This document shows positions 39,147 through 48,096 of a DNA stretch of 64,000 nt, in pieces. The DNA is taken from assembly GCF_900142755.1 (NCBI RefSeq), contig NZ_FRCA01000001.1:618888-682887 (forward strand), written 5' to 3'. Made by a program: the position numbers and the translations under genes. The notes below the pieces were generated by a model, which did no database searches, was not told where the DNA came from, and was given only the letters and a program-made list of their open reading frames with translations. The stretch's first letter is position 1, and the number at the start of each line of letters is the position of its first letter. The stretch is from Halomonas cupida. Its GTDB lineage: Bacteria; Pseudomonadota; Gammaproteobacteria; Pseudomonadales; Halomonadaceae.

Positions 39147-40170
39147 GACCAAGCACCTCCACGTTTAGATCATGGGCCATCAGATAGTCGATGGCGCGTT
39201 GTGTGTCGTCAGCGTCGCCCATCAGTTCGGCGATCATCAGGCCCAGGGTGCGTTCCTGGATCGACTCCACCTTGGCCTGGAGAATGCTGACATCGACCCC
39301 GCACTCACGTGCCAGGCGCGAGATCAGTGGCGTGGCCACGGCATCGCCGGAGAAGCCCAGGCGCACCACTGGGTGGGTGTGCTCTCCAGAGGCATCGAGC
39401 AGGCGATCGATCAGAGCTCGGGGCGGCTCCAGTTCGAGGAAGTCGTTGAGGAAGTGGCGGCCGAGGCGTGTACGCGGAGCGGTAAAGAAATCGCCGACAT
39501 TGGCCTCTTCGACCAACTCGCCGTCACTGATCAGGCTGACGCGATGACAGATGCTCTTGACCACTTCCATCTCGTGAGTGATCAGCAGGATCGTCAGGTT
39601 CAGTTTGCGATTGATGTCCTGCAGCAGCTCGAGGATTGATGCCGTGGTCTGTGGGTCGAGGGCTGAGGTTGCCTCGTCGCACAGCAGTACACTGGGTCGG
39701 CTAGCCAGTGCTCGGGCAATGGCGACGCGTTGTTTCTGACCGCCGGATAGCTGCGCGGGATACTGGCGCGCCTTGTCGGTGAGGCCGACAAGATCCAGCA
39801 GGGGCGTTACACGCTCGCGGATCTCGGTGCGTGATACACCCATCAGCTCCAGCGGCAGGGCGACATTATTGAACACGGTGCGTGAGGTCAGCAGGTTGAA
39901 GTGCTGAAAGATCATGCCGATGCCGTGGCGGGCCTTGTTCAGGTCTTCGCCTGACAGGAGGGTCAGTTCCTGACCGTCAACATGAACCGTGCCAGTGCTG
40001 GGGCGTTCGAGCAGGTTGACGCAGCGGATCAAGGTCGACTTGCCGGCGCCCGAAAGCCCGATCACGCCATGGATCTGTCCTCGGGGAACCTCGAGGTTGA
40101 TGTTCTTCAGTGCGGTGACCGCGCGCGGGCCACTACCGAAGGTCTTGGAAACATTCTGCAGTCGTATCAT
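39127..40170 (-). CDS. metN: MetN methionine ABC transporter ATPase
   Basis: ATPase of 347 residues. Walker A GLSGAGKST, signature LSGGQKQRVAIARAL and Walker B LLCDEATSALDP are intact, with the switch histidine in LLITHEMEVV. The C-terminal NIL domain (about 265-340) binds methionine and inhibits transport when it is abundant. The ATG at 40170 (MIRLQNVSKTF) is the family start; an upstream extension of 30 codons would translate the leader after the riboswitch terminator. First gene of metNIQ. Confidence 0.95.
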   Translation of the reverse strand: MIRLQNVSKTFGSGPRAVTALKNINLEVPRGQIHGVIGLSGAGKSTLIRCVNLLERPSTGTVHVDGQELTLLSGEDLNKARHGIGMIFQHFNLLTSRTVFNNVALPLELMGVSRTEIRERVTPLLDLVGLTDKARQYPAQLSGGQKQRVAIARALASRPSVLLCDEATSALDPQTTASILELLQDINRKLNLTILLITHEMEVVKSICHRVSLISDGELVEEANVGDFFTAPRTRLGRHFLNDFLELEPPRALIDRLLDASGEHTHPVVRLGFSGDAVATPLISRLARECGVDVSILQAKVESIQERTLGLMIAELMGDADDTQRAIDYLMAHDLNVEVLGHVQRND

Positions 40171-40247
40171 CTCAGCCACTCGGTGGTGCCGATGACTGCG
40201 GGGATGGGCAAGGGGAAGGCAGGGTAGCCAGAGGGGCAGGGTGAGCG

Positions 40248-40274
40248 AAAAAAAGGCCACCCTTACGGGTGGCC
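40248..40274 (-). terminator. Intrinsic terminator in the metNIQ leader
   Basis: On the minus strand GGCCACCC-GTAA-GGGTGGCC is followed by seven T. It lies between the SAM-II-like aptamer and metN and is therefore an attenuator rather than the end of an upstream gene. Confidence 0.9.
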
Positions 40275-40290
40275 ATCAACGCTGGACACA

Positions 40291-40372
40291 CCCTTTTAGC
40301 TGCACTTCACCCGACAACGCCTTGTGAGCGCTGACGTGCTGGCGCCCGCAATCCGGGTACAAATCGGCGCCT
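40291..40372 (-). promoter_or_regulatory. SAM-II-type riboswitch aptamer ahead of metNIQ
   Basis: On the minus strand the leader reads GGCGCC-GATTTG-TACCCGGATTGCG-GGCGCC, then an insertion of about 35 bases, then GTGCAGCTAAAAGGG. This matches the SAM-II pseudoknot layout: a P1 stem whose loop has GATTTR and ATTGC, and a downstream AGCTAAAARGG strand. The ACCC in the P1 loop can pair with GGGT after AGCTAAAA. The insertion between P1 and the pseudoknot strand is longer than in the classic Sargasso/metA examples. SAM binding should lower metNIQ expression. Family assignment is from memory of the consensus. Confidence 0.8.
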
Positions 40373-40388
40373 AAAAATGTAGCGGGCA

Positions 40389-40417
40389 AGCATAGGGGCG
40401 GCGGGGGCAAGTGTCAA
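40389..40417 (-). promoter_or_regulatory. Sigma-70 promoter of metNIQ
   Basis: TTGACA (40417-40412) and TATGCT (40394-40389) are separated by exactly 17 bases. The predicted start, near 40382, leaves about ten bases before the riboswitch P1 stem. Confidence 0.85.
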
Positions 40418-40656
40418 TGATCTGTACAGTAGAGATGGATATTCTGGCTGGAGATCTACCTCATTGGAGAAAAGTCCACTGACCTTGCAGCTGTATAGAG
40501 GATCTCCTGCTACGTCACTCCGATGCCAGGCAGCGGTATGCCAGACGTTCTCCGGATGCGCGAGGCGGGGGAAAGTGGTATCAATGAGCGCCTTGCCGAG
40601 CGGCGTATTCGGATACCCGCAGGCCATCAGCGAAGGAAAGTGAAGGGAGAGATTGC
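40418..40656. other. Leader region of ribE
   Basis: No gene is convincing here. There is no FMN (RFN) riboswitch consensus ahead of riboflavin synthase. A purine-rich AAGGGAGAG just before the ATG serves as the ribosome site. Confidence 0.5.
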
Positions 40657-41283
40657 ATGTTTACCGGTATCGTTCAGGGCACCGCTCGGGTGCTGGCCAT
40701 CGAGGAGGCCGAGCAGTTCCGCACCCATGTCGTGGCGTTGGAGGACGACCTGCGCCAGCGGCTCGAGCTGGGGGCGTCGGTTGCTCACAACGGCGTGTGC
40801 CTGACGGTGACCGCCATCGAAGGTGAGCGCGTCAGCTTTGACCTGATGCGCGAGACTCTCAGGGTCACCAACCTGGGCGCCCTGGTCGTTGGTGATCGCG
40901 TCAATATCGAACGCGCGGCACGCTTCGGCGACGAGATCGGAGGTCATGCCATGTCCGGTCATGTCTCAGGCATGGCCGAGATGATCAGTCTGGATGAGGC
41001 CCCCAACAACCGTAGGCTGTGGTTCCGGTTGCCTGATGGCCTCGAGCGCTTCGTGTTTGCCAAGGGTTATATTGGTGTCGATGGCATCAGCCTGACCATT
41101 GGCGATGTTCGCGCCTTTGAGGGAAAGCAGGGCCGCGAGTTCTGTGTTGACCTGATACCCGAGACGCTGTCGCGAACCACGCTGAGTGATCGTCAACCCG
41201 GTGATCACGTCAATATCGAGATTGACCCCCAGACCCAGGCTATCGTTGAGACCGTAGAACGAGTGCTGGCTACGCGTAACTGA
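40657..41283 (+). CDS. ribE: Riboflavin synthase, alpha subunit
   Basis: Enzyme of 208 residues that dismutates two 6,7-dimethyl-8-ribityllumazine molecules to riboflavin. The internally duplicated lumazine-binding domain is obvious: MFTGIVQG starts the first half with VAHNGVCLTVT, and the second repeats as GYIGVDGISLTIG, with GHAMSGHVSG between. AAGGGAGAG precedes the ATG. The gene stands alone, away from other rib genes. The symbol ribC is used for this gene in E. coli. Confidence 0.95.
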   Translation: MFTGIVQGTARVLAIEEAEQFRTHVVALEDDLRQRLELGASVAHNGVCLTVTAIEGERVSFDLMRETLRVTNLGALVVGDRVNIERAARFGDEIGGHAMSGHVSGMAEMISLDEAPNNRRLWFRLPDGLERFVFAKGYIGVDGISLTIGDVRAFEGKQGREFCVDLIPETLSRTTLSDRQPGDHVNIEIDPQTQAIVETVERVLATRN

Positions 41284-41472
41284 GCGAAAGGTGACGAATT
41301 CCACGCGAGGCGCGCCTATACCGACATATTGCCTATTCTGGTAGAGTGTCGCGCTTTTGCGGACGGCCTCGTCTCGTGCCTGGGCGTTGACAGCAACAGG
41401 TGACATCCCCTTGCGGGGTTCACACAAGCGATAGCGATTTCCTTTCGGCGATCTCACTTCAGGATCTGGCAC

Positions 41473-42810
41473 ATGTCCCATCCCGACTCCAGCAAGACAG
41501 AACACCATAACAAGAGTCTTCTCGACCGCTACTTCCGGCTCAGCGAGCATGGCACCAATGTCAGAACGGAGGTGATCGCCGGTATTACCACCTTCCTGAC
41601 CATGGCCTACATCATCTTCGTCAACCCCAGCATTCTGGCCGAGGCCGGTATGGATGGCGGGGCGGTGTTCGTGGCGACCTGCCTTGCAGCGGCCATCGGC
41701 TGTCTGGTGATGGGGTTGTGGGCCAACTATCCGATCGCGCTGGCACCGGGGATGGGGCTCAATGCCTTCTTTACCTATACCGTGGTGCTGAGCATGGGCC
41801 ACACCTGGCAGGTGGCGCTGGGAGCCGTGTTTCTTTCCGGCGTGACCTTCTTCATTCTCAGTGTGCTGCGTATCCGGGAGTGGATCATCAATTCGATTCC
41901 GCTGACGCTGCGCCTGGGCATCGCCGCTGGTATCGGCCTGTTCCTCGCTATGGTGGCACTGAAGAATGCCGGCATCATCGTCGACAATCCGGCCACCCTG
42001 GTGTCGGTGGGAGATCTGGCTCAGCCGGGACCGTTGTATGCGCTGGCTGGCTTCTTCGTGATCACGGCGCTGGCCTATCGTCGCGTTACCGGTGCGGTGA
42101 TGATCGGCATCCTCGGTGTCACTCTGGTGGCGATTGCGCTGGGGCACAATGAGTTCGCTGGCCTGGTTTCGATGCCGCCGTCGGTGATGCCTACCCTGAT
42201 GCAGATGGATATCGCCGGCGCCCTGGATGTGGGCATGATCAGCATCATCTTTGCCTTCCTGTTCGTGGATCTGTTTGATACCTCCGGTACTCTGGTGGGG
42301 GTTGCCCATCGCGGTGGCCTGCTCGACAGGGATGGCAAGCTGCCGCGTCTGGGGCGTGCGTTGATGGCAGACTCCACGGCAACCATGGCGGGTGCTGCGC
42401 TGGGTACCTCGACGACCACCAGCTATGTCGAGAGCACCTCGGGTATTGCCGCTGGTGGGCGCACAGGCTTGACGGCCGTGGTCGTGGCGGTACTGTTCCT
42501 TGCCAGCCTGTTCCTTGCGCCGCTGGCAGGCTCGATTCCTGCTTATGCCACGGCTGGTGCCTTGCTGTATGTGGCTTCGCTGATGGCCGGCAGCCTGGCC
42601 AGTGCCGATTGGGACGATGCCACCGAAGCCGCACCGGTACTGATCGCTGCTCTGGCCATGCCGCTGACCTTCTCGATTGCCGAGGGTATTGCGCTGGGCT
42701 TTGTCAGCTACCTGGCCATCAAGACACTCGCCGGTCGTTTTTCCGACCTCAATCCCGCAGTGGTGGTGTTGGGTCTGCTGTTTGCGATCAAGCTGATCTT
42801 CATCGATTGA
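41473..42810 (+). CDS. NCS2 adenine/guanine/hypoxanthine permease, AzgA type
   Basis: Proton-driven purine permease of 445 residues with about twelve membrane segments. It belongs to the AzgA/GhxP/AdeP branch: RTEVIAGITTFLTMAYIIFVNPSIL near the start, NYPIALAPGMGLNAFF, FLFVDLFDTSGTLVGVA and the TTTSYVESTSGIAAGGRTGLTA signature. Exact base preference (adenine versus guanine/hypoxanthine) cannot be read. Followed by apt and gpt, forming a purine-salvage group. Confidence 0.92.
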   Translation: MSHPDSSKTEHHNKSLLDRYFRLSEHGTNVRTEVIAGITTFLTMAYIIFVNPSILAEAGMDGGAVFVATCLAAAIGCLVMGLWANYPIALAPGMGLNAFFTYTVVLSMGHTWQVALGAVFLSGVTFFILSVLRIREWIINSIPLTLRLGIAAGIGLFLAMVALKNAGIIVDNPATLVSVGDLAQPGPLYALAGFFVITALAYRRVTGAVMIGILGVTLVAIALGHNEFAGLVSMPPSVMPTLMQMDIAGALDVGMISIIFAFLFVDLFDTSGTLVGVAHRGGLLDRDGKLPRLGRALMADSTATMAGAALGTSTTTSYVESTSGIAAGGRTGLTAVVVAVLFLASLFLAPLAGSIPAYATAGALLYVASLMAGSLASADWDDATEAAPVLIAALAMPLTFSIAEGIALGFVSYLAIKTLAGRFSDLNPAVVVLGLLFAIKLIFID

Positions 42811-42907
42811 TACCCTGCACACCAGCCCAGTGACGACGTGATTTCACTGGGCTGTGTGGAGCATGGTTTCCACCCCTGCGACGAACACCGCTTCAAAGAG
42901 ACATGTG

Positions 42908-43453
42908 ATGAGTATCTACGGCGACTATATCAAGTCAGTCATTCGTACCGTTCCCGACTGGCCCAGCCCCGGGGTCAACTTTCGTGATATCACGCCGTTG
43001 CTGCAGAACAGCTCGGCCTTCCGCAAGTTGATCGACAGCTTCGTGCATCGCTATCAGGAGATGGATCTCGACGCCATTGCCGCCATCGATGCCCGGGGAT
43101 TCATCATCGGCGCGCCTGTGGCTTATGAGCTGGGCTGCAGCTTTGTGCCGGTGCGCAAGAAGGGCAAACTTCCCTTCAAGACCATCAGCCAGACCTACAC
43201 TCTGGAATACGGGCAGGCTGAGGTGGAACTGCATTCCGATGCCTTCCGTACAGGCGATCGAATCCTGATCATGGATGACCTGATTGCCACCGGTGGCACC
43301 ATGCTGGCAGCCGCCGAGTTGATCTCCCGCTCCGGTGGACAGGTCGTGGAAACTGCGGCCATCGTCGACCTGATTGAGCTGGGTGGCTCGCAGAAGGTTC
43401 GCGAGGCAGGGCACAGTGTATTCGCCGTATGTTCCTTCACCGAGGACGAATAA
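42908..43453 (+). CDS. apt: Adenine phosphoribosyltransferase
   Basis: Salvage enzyme of 181 residues making AMP from adenine and PRPP. It begins [32 protein letters not shown], typical of Apt, and contains [28 protein letters not shown] and the PRPP motif [17 protein letters not shown]. The ATG at 42908 gives the family N-terminus. The gap to the following gpt is four bases. Confidence 0.95.
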   Translation: MSIYGDYIKSVIRTVPDWPSPGVNFRDITPLLQNSSAFRKLIDSFVHRYQEMDLDAIAAIDARGFIIGAPVAYELGCSFVPVRKKGKLPFKTISQTYTLEYGQAEVELHSDAFRTGDRILIMDDLIATGGTMLAAAELISRSGGQVVETAAIVDLIELGGSQKVREAGHSVFAVCSFTEDE

Positions 43454-43457
43454 GCTC

Positions 43458-43943
43458 ATGAGCAGCCGATATCACCAGCATTTCACCGTTTCCTGGGACC
43501 AGCTCCATCGCGATGTTCGTGAGCTCTGCCACCGGCTGATGGAGCGTGATCTCAAGGGCATCATTGCCATTACGCGTGGTGGCCTGATTCCCGCGGCACT
43601 GGTTGCCCGCGAACTTGATGTTCGCCTGATCGATACCGTGTGCATCAAGAGCTATGACCACATGGACCAGGACGAACTTCAGGTTCTCAAGGGTGTGGAT
43701 CACGATGGCGAGGGCTGGCTGCTGGTCGACGATCTCGTCGATACCGGCAAGACCGCTCGGGCAGTGCGCGAGATGCTGCCGCGTGCGCACTTCGTGACCA
43801 TCTACGCCAAGCCGGAAGGGCGCCAGTTGGTGGACCAGTATCTGACCGAAGTGGCTCAGGACTGCTGGATCCAGTTCCCCTGGGACATGGGTGTGGCCTA
43901 TGTCGAGCCGCTGGTCGACCAGCATCGTTCCACGGCGAAATGA
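43458..43943 (+). CDS. gpt: Xanthine(-guanine) phosphoribosyltransferase
   Basis: Purine-salvage enzyme of 161 residues resembling E. coli Gpt (152). It starts near [23 protein letters not shown] and carries [29 protein letters not shown] (in parts), SYDH and the PRPP loop [17 protein letters not shown], then the substrate-contacting WIQFPWD near the end. It begins four bases after apt, so the two are co-transcribed. Confidence 0.92.
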   Translation: MSSRYHQHFTVSWDQLHRDVRELCHRLMERDLKGIIAITRGGLIPAALVARELDVRLIDTVCIKSYDHMDQDELQVLKGVDHDGEGWLLVDDLVDTGKTARAVREMLPRAHFVTIYAKPEGRQLVDQYLTEVAQDCWIQFPWDMGVAYVEPLVDQHRSTAK

Positions 43944-43963
43944 TGGCACTACCCCGGACGTGG

Positions 43964-44041
43964 TGACTCTGTTCTGGGGTAGTGACTCTGTTCTGGGGTG
44001 GCGAATATGCTTCAGGGATGGTGAACATGGCTCAGGAGTGG
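43964..44041 (+). repeat. Four 19-20-bp repeats running into the ung start
   Basis: Two nearly identical 19-bp copies (TGACTCTGTTCTGGGGTAG and ...GTGG) at 43964-43982 and 43983-44001 are followed by two diverged 20-bp copies at 44002-44021 and 44022-44041. A fifth partial copy overlaps the ung start codon. The later copies contain CAGGGA and CAGGAG, the last being the ribosome site of ung. Confidence 0.8.
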
Positions 44042-44046
44042 TGACG

Positions 44047-44730
44047 ATGACTCAAGTGCTTCCCGACAGTTGGCAGAGATGGCTGGGTAGCGAGTTCGAA
44101 CAATCCTATATGCAGGCATTGCGTGAGTACCTGAGGCGCGAGAAGGCTGCCCACAAGGTAATCTATCCGCATTCCTCGGACTGGTTTCGTGCCTTCGAAC
44201 TGACGCCTCTGGACCAGGTCAAGATCGTGATCCTGGGCCAGGATCCCTATCACGGCCCGGGCCAGGCTCATGGTCTGTGCTTCTCGGTCAGGCCTGGTGT
44301 ACGAACGCCGCCCTCGCTGGTCAACATCTACAAGGAACTGGCCCAGGATGTCGGCTTTCGGCCGGTGAACCATGGCCATCTCGAAAGCTGGGCTCGTCAG
44401 GGGGTGTTGCTGCTGAATACGTCGCTGACGGTCGAGCAGGGCAATGCCGGTTCACATCGCGGACAGGGCTGGGAAACCTTTACCGACAGAGCCATTGCCA
44501 CAGTCAGTGCCGAGGCACCGCCCTCGGTGTTCCTGCTGTGGGGCAGCCATGCACGGCAGAAGAAGGCGCTGGTCGACACCCAGCGGCATCTGGTGCTGGA
44601 GTCGCCACATCCGTCGCCGCTGTCGGCTCATCGTGGTTTCTTCGGCAACCATCACTTCTCGCGTGCCAACGCCTTCCTGGCGGAGCAGGGACGCGAGCCG
44701 GTGGATTGGCAGCTACCCGAGCAACCCTGA
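44047..44730 (+). CDS. ung: Uracil-DNA glycosylase, family 1
   Basis: Repair enzyme of 227 residues that removes uracil from DNA. The water-activating loop [18 protein letters not shown] has the catalytic aspartate at 66, [17 protein letters not shown] is intact, and the DNA-intercalation loop [18 protein letters not shown] carries the catalytic histidine. The ATG at 44047 is eight bases from AGGAG. The frame continues upstream through the repeat block but has no Ung similarity there. Confidence 0.96.
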   Translation: MTQVLPDSWQRWLGSEFEQSYMQALREYLRREKAAHKVIYPHSSDWFRAFELTPLDQVKIVILGQDPYHGPGQAHGLCFSVRPGVRTPPSLVNIYKELAQDVGFRPVNHGHLESWARQGVLLLNTSLTVEQGNAGSHRGQGWETFTDRAIATVSAEAPPSVFLLWGSHARQKKALVDTQRHLVLESPHPSPLSAHRGFFGNHHFSRANAFLAEQGREPVDWQLPEQP

Positions 44731-44862
44731 ACCTCATCGGAACGTTACCCCGGGAGGCGGCTTTATCGAACGTTATAGATGCGGTTAAAATGGCGCGCAA
44801 TTTTGGGTTCACTGGTGATCAGTCGGTGTTCCTGTCCTGCCCGTCATCAGAGAGGTCTGCCC

Positions 44863-45492
44863 ATGAGCGTCCATGCCATCAATCATCCCCTGGTTCAGCA
44901 CAAGCTCGGCTTGATGCGCGAAGCCGGTATCAGTACCAAGAGCTTTCGCGAGCTGGCAGGAGAGGTGGCCAAGCTGCTCACCTACGAGGCAACGTCGGAT
45001 CTGGAAGTGGAAGACTATCCCCTCGATGGCTGGAGTGGCGAAACCATCAACGTCAAGCTGCTCAAGGGCAAGAAGGTCACCATCGTGCCGATCCTGCGTG
45101 CAGGGCTTGGCATGCTGGAAGGGGTCACTGACCTGATTCCCAGCGCGCGCATCAGTGTGGTGGGGCTCTACCGCGACGAGGAAACGCTCGAACCGGTACC
45201 GTACTTCTCCAAGTTCGCCGGCGACCTGGACGAGCGCATGGCGATTGTCATTGACCCCATGCTGGCAACCGGCGGCTCCATGGTGGCGACTCTGGATATG
45301 TTGCGTGAACGTGGCTGTACCCAGATGAAGGTGATCGTACTGGTTGCTGCGCCAGAAGGTATCAAGCGGGTTCAGGATGCCTATCCGGATATCGAGATCT
45401 ATACCGCCTCGGTGGATGAGCGCCTGGATGAGAACGGCTATATCGTGCCGGGGCTGGGTGATGCCGGAGACAAGATCTTCGGCACACGCTGA
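44863..45492 (+). CDS. upp: Uracil phosphoribosyltransferase
   Basis: Salvage enzyme of 209 residues making UMP. It starts [25 protein letters not shown], shows [17 protein letters not shown] (typical), the PRPP motif [12 protein letters not shown] and the uracil-binding [16 protein letters not shown] at the C-terminus. In many gammaproteobacteria it is followed directly by the permease uraA. Here the glycerol transporter operon lies between them. A strong terminator follows. Confidence 0.96.
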   Translation: MSVHAINHPLVQHKLGLMREAGISTKSFRELAGEVAKLLTYEATSDLEVEDYPLDGWSGETINVKLLKGKKVTIVPILRAGLGMLEGVTDLIPSARISVVGLYRDEETLEPVPYFSKFAGDLDERMAIVIDPMLATGGSMVATLDMLRERGCTQMKVIVLVAAPEGIKRVQDAYPDIEIYTASVDERLDENGYIVPGLGDAGDKIFGTR

Positions 45493-45547
45493 TTCTTCTC
45501 TGGTTGGTGTAACCCGCGGCGCATGATTTCCGCTGTAAGCGACATGA

Positions 45548-45581
45548 AAAGCCCGATGTTCGTTATTGAACATCGGGCTTT
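45548..45581 (+). terminator. Rho-independent terminator of upp
   Basis: A 14-bp perfect stem AAAGCCCGATGTTC/GAACATCGGGCTTT with a six-base loop GTTATT; the T run is short. Confidence 0.85.
45556..45573. promoter_or_regulatory. GlpR-like operator overlapping the upp terminator
   Basis: ATGTTCG-TTAT-TGAACAT matches the E. coli GlpR operator pattern (ATGTTCG-WTAW-CGAACAT) in all but one position. It forms the top of the upp terminator stem and its loop, and lies about 250 bases before glpS. A dual role is inferred. Confidence 0.65.
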
Positions 45582-45822
45582 CTGCGTTCTGGGGGCGACA
45601 AATGGAGGTATTCTTTCGTCGAGGTAGACAAAAGTAGGTTTAACGGAAGAAATTATTGTTAATCAATGTTCTGAAATTTATTGGCTGTTCTTCAAGCGGG
45701 AAAATGTCCAGTTTCGTTTAAGGACATCCGAGCGCAACTTCGAATCCAGGATACGTTAAATGAGGTATGCCCTGGCATTATGCCGAGGGATGGATTCGAC
45801 AGCAGGATGGACGAACGCGTAC

Positions 45823-46929
45823 ATGTCCCTGAGCCTGGAAGCGGTTTCCCGTGTGGTGGCCAATGAAACACACCTTGATCAGATTTCCCTGACTCTGGAC
45901 CCCGGGTCCTTCAATGTGTTGCTGGGGCGAACCCTGGCCGGCAAGACCTCATTGATGCGCCTGATGGCAGGTCTCGACCGTCCGAGCAGTGGACGTATCC
46001 TGATGAGCGGTGAGGATGTGACCGAGCGCGGGGTGCGCCAGCGCAACGTCTCAATGGTCTATCAGCAATTCATCAACTACCCCCATCAGACGGTGTTCGA
46101 CAACATCGCATCGCCGCTGAAGATTGCGCGCGTGCCGCGTGACGAGATCCAGGCTCGTGTACATGAGGTGGCGAAGCTGCTGCATATCGAGCATCTCCTC
46201 GAGCGTATGCCGTTGGAACTTTCCGGAGGGCAGCAGCAGCGTACTGCCATGGCCAGAGCGCTGGTCAAGGACGCTGATCTGGTGCTGTTCGACGAGCCGC
46301 TGGTCAACCTTGACTACAAGCTGCGTGAGGAATTTCGCGAGGAGCTGGGCACACTCTTTGCCAGCCGCGACTGCATCGCGGTATACGCCACCACTGAGCC
46401 TGCGGAGGCGTTGGCGTTGGGCGGCCATACGGCGATTCTTCACGAAGGGCGCCTGATCCAGTACGGCCCGACGCCCGAGGTCTATCGGCAGCCGATGTCG
46501 CTGACTGCTGCCGAGATGTTTTCGGAGCCGCCGATCAATGTGCTGGATGGCTATATCCGTGGTCGAGAAGTGACCTTTGATGAGGATGTGCACTTTCCCC
46601 TCGATGAGGCGCTGTCTGCCCTGGCCGAAGGCCATTATCGATTTGGTGTCCGCCCGTCACATCTGGCGCTGGAGCGCCAGGCTGTCGATGATCTGGTGCT
46701 GGATGTGCAGGTGGATCTTGCCGAGATCAGTGGTTCAGAAACCTTTCTCCACGTGCACAACGACAAGGTGTCGCTGGTGGCCCATCTAGCGGGGGTGCAC
46801 AGTTTTGCGGTCGATCAACAGGTAAGCCTGTACTTCCCGGTACATGGGCTCTATGCCTTTGATGACAGTGGTGCCACCGTGCATGCACCCGACGCATCTC
46901 CGTCGGCCGGCTCCCGGGGAGGTAAATAG
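45823..46929 (+). CDS. glpS: GlpS glycerol ABC transporter ATPase
   Basis: ATPase of 368 residues of the MalK/UgpC class, first gene of the glycerol importer known from Rhizobium as GlpSTPQV. It starts MSLSLEAVSRVVANETHLDQISLTL; Walker A is GRTLAGKTSLMRLMAGLD, signature LSGGQQQRTAMARAL, Walker B LVLFDEPLVNLDY. The switch histidine region reads VYATTEPAEAL, as in this subfamily. A TOBE/MalK-like domain follows. An upstream in-frame ATG at 45760 has an AGGA site, but the extra 21 residues have no family similarity, so 45823 is preferred with some doubt. Confidence 0.9.
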   Translation: MSLSLEAVSRVVANETHLDQISLTLDPGSFNVLLGRTLAGKTSLMRLMAGLDRPSSGRILMSGEDVTERGVRQRNVSMVYQQFINYPHQTVFDNIASPLKIARVPRDEIQARVHEVAKLLHIEHLLERMPLELSGGQQQRTAMARALVKDADLVLFDEPLVNLDYKLREEFREELGTLFASRDCIAVYATTEPAEALALGGHTAILHEGRLIQYGPTPEVYRQPMSLTAAEMFSEPPINVLDGYIRGREVTFDEDVHFPLDEALSALAEGHYRFGVRPSHLALERQAVDDLVLDVQVDLAEISGSETFLHVHNDKVSLVAHLAGVHSFAVDQQVSLYFPVHGLYAFDDSGATVHAPDASPSAGSRGGK

Positions 46930-48096
46930 ATGGCCGAGATCACGCTTTCGCAATTGGCTCATAGCTATCAGGCCCAACCCTCTGGGGAGGCAGACTACGC
47001 CATCCGGCGAATGGATCATGTCTGGGAAGAAGGTGGTGCCTACGCCTTGCTGGGGCCTTCCGGCTGCGGCAAGTCAACCCTGCTCAATATCATTTCCGGG
47101 TTGCTGGCGCCCTCGAGCGGTGAAGTGCTGTTCAATGGCCGGCGGGTCAATGAACTGCCGCCGGAGGAGCGCAACATTGCCCAGGTGTTCCAGTTCCCGG
47201 TGGTCTACGACACCATGACGGTCTACGACAACCTGGCCTTTCCGCTGCGCAATGTGAAAACACCGGAGGAGACTGTTCGCCAGCGGGTCATGGAGGTGGC
47301 TGACAGCCTCGACCTTGTGGCGCAGCTCGATCGCAAGGCCCGTAACCTGACCGCGGACGAGAAGCAGAAGGTTTCCATGGGGCGCGGCCTGGTACGCGAT
47401 GACGTGACTGCCATCCTGTTCGACGAGCCATTGACGGTCATCGACCCGCAACTGAAGTTCAAATTGAGGCGCAAGCTCAAGGAAATCCACCAGCGCTTTG
47501 CCGTCACCATGATCTATGTGACCCACGACCAACTGGAAGCATCGACCTTCGCCGATCGCATCGCAGTGATGTACGACGGGCAGATCGTCCAGTTCGGCAC
47601 GCCTCAGGAGCTCTTCGAGCGCCCGACCCACACCTTTGTCGGCTACTTCATCGGCAGCCCCGGCATGAACTTCATGTCCATGGCGCTGCAGGGGGAAGGT
47701 GCTGATGGAGAGGAGGGCGATGAGCTGGTGGCCGATGGCCAGTCATTGGTATTGAGTCAGGCATGGCAGCAGGCGGTGCGCAAGGCACTGGCGCAGACCG
47801 ACAACGTCAAGCTGGGAATCCGACCAGAGTTTGTAGAACTAGCTGTAGAGATGGTTGACGAGGAGGGCGATGACCGGGTGGAGGCTTTCCTGACGATGGT
47901 GGTGGAACACAGCCAGGATCTCGGTACCTATGCCATCTTCACGCTGCAGCGCGACGACCTGCGCCTCAAGGCGCGCGTCGAGGAAGGCCACCCGCTGCCC
48001 TTTGATGTTGCCCCGGGAACGGAAGTTCGGGTGCGTTTCCCTGCTCAGCGCTTCGGGCTCTACGTCGATGAATATCGCTGGGAGGTAGAGGCATGA
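46930..48096 (+). CDS. glpT: GlpT glycerol ABC transporter ATPase
   Basis: Second ATPase of 388 residues; despite the symbol it is unrelated to the E. coli GlpT antiporter. Walker A is GPSGCGKSTLLNIISG, Walker B ILFDEPLTVIDP and the switch is YVTHDQLEAS. The signature position reads LTADEKQKVSMGRGL instead of LSGGQ, so one ATP site of the GlpS-GlpT dimer is probably degenerate. It begins immediately after the glpS stop and overlaps the glpP start by four bases. Confidence 0.9.
   Translation: MAEITLSQLAHSYQAQPSGEADYAIRRMDHVWEEGGAYALLGPSGCGKSTLLNIISGLLAPSSGEVLFNGRRVNELPPEERNIAQVFQFPVVYDTMTVYDNLAFPLRNVKTPEETVRQRVMEVADSLDLVAQLDRKARNLTADEKQKVSMGRGLVRDDVTAILFDEPLTVIDPQLKFKLRRKLKEIHQRFAVTMIYVTHDQLEASTFADRIAVMYDGQIVQFGTPQELFERPTHTFVGYFIGSPGMNFMSMALQGEGADGEEGDELVADGQSLVLSQAWQQAVRKALAQTDNVKLGIRPEFVELAVEMVDEEGDDRVEAFLTMVVEHSQDLGTYAIFTLQRDDLRLKARVEEGHPLPFDVAPGTEVRVRFPAQRFGLYVDEYRWEVEA

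Larger units (their letters stand above)
45493..45822. other. Intergenic region between upp and glpS
   Basis: The 330 bases hold the upp terminator with an overlapping GlpR-like operator, then an AT-rich stretch (about 45600-45730) likely containing the glpSTPQUV promoter. I could not pick a single clear -35/-10 pair. Confidence 0.5.

Noticed and set aside
40307..40627. Minus-strand frame upstream of metN
   Set aside because: It crosses the promoter and SAM-II-like leader and has no domain or ribosome site.
40418..40656. FMN riboswitch before riboflavin synthase
   Set aside because: The conserved RFN blocks are absent.
40966..42822. A 618-residue frame antisense to the purine permease
   Set aside because: Low-complexity His/Gln/Arg sequence overlapping two well-supported genes.
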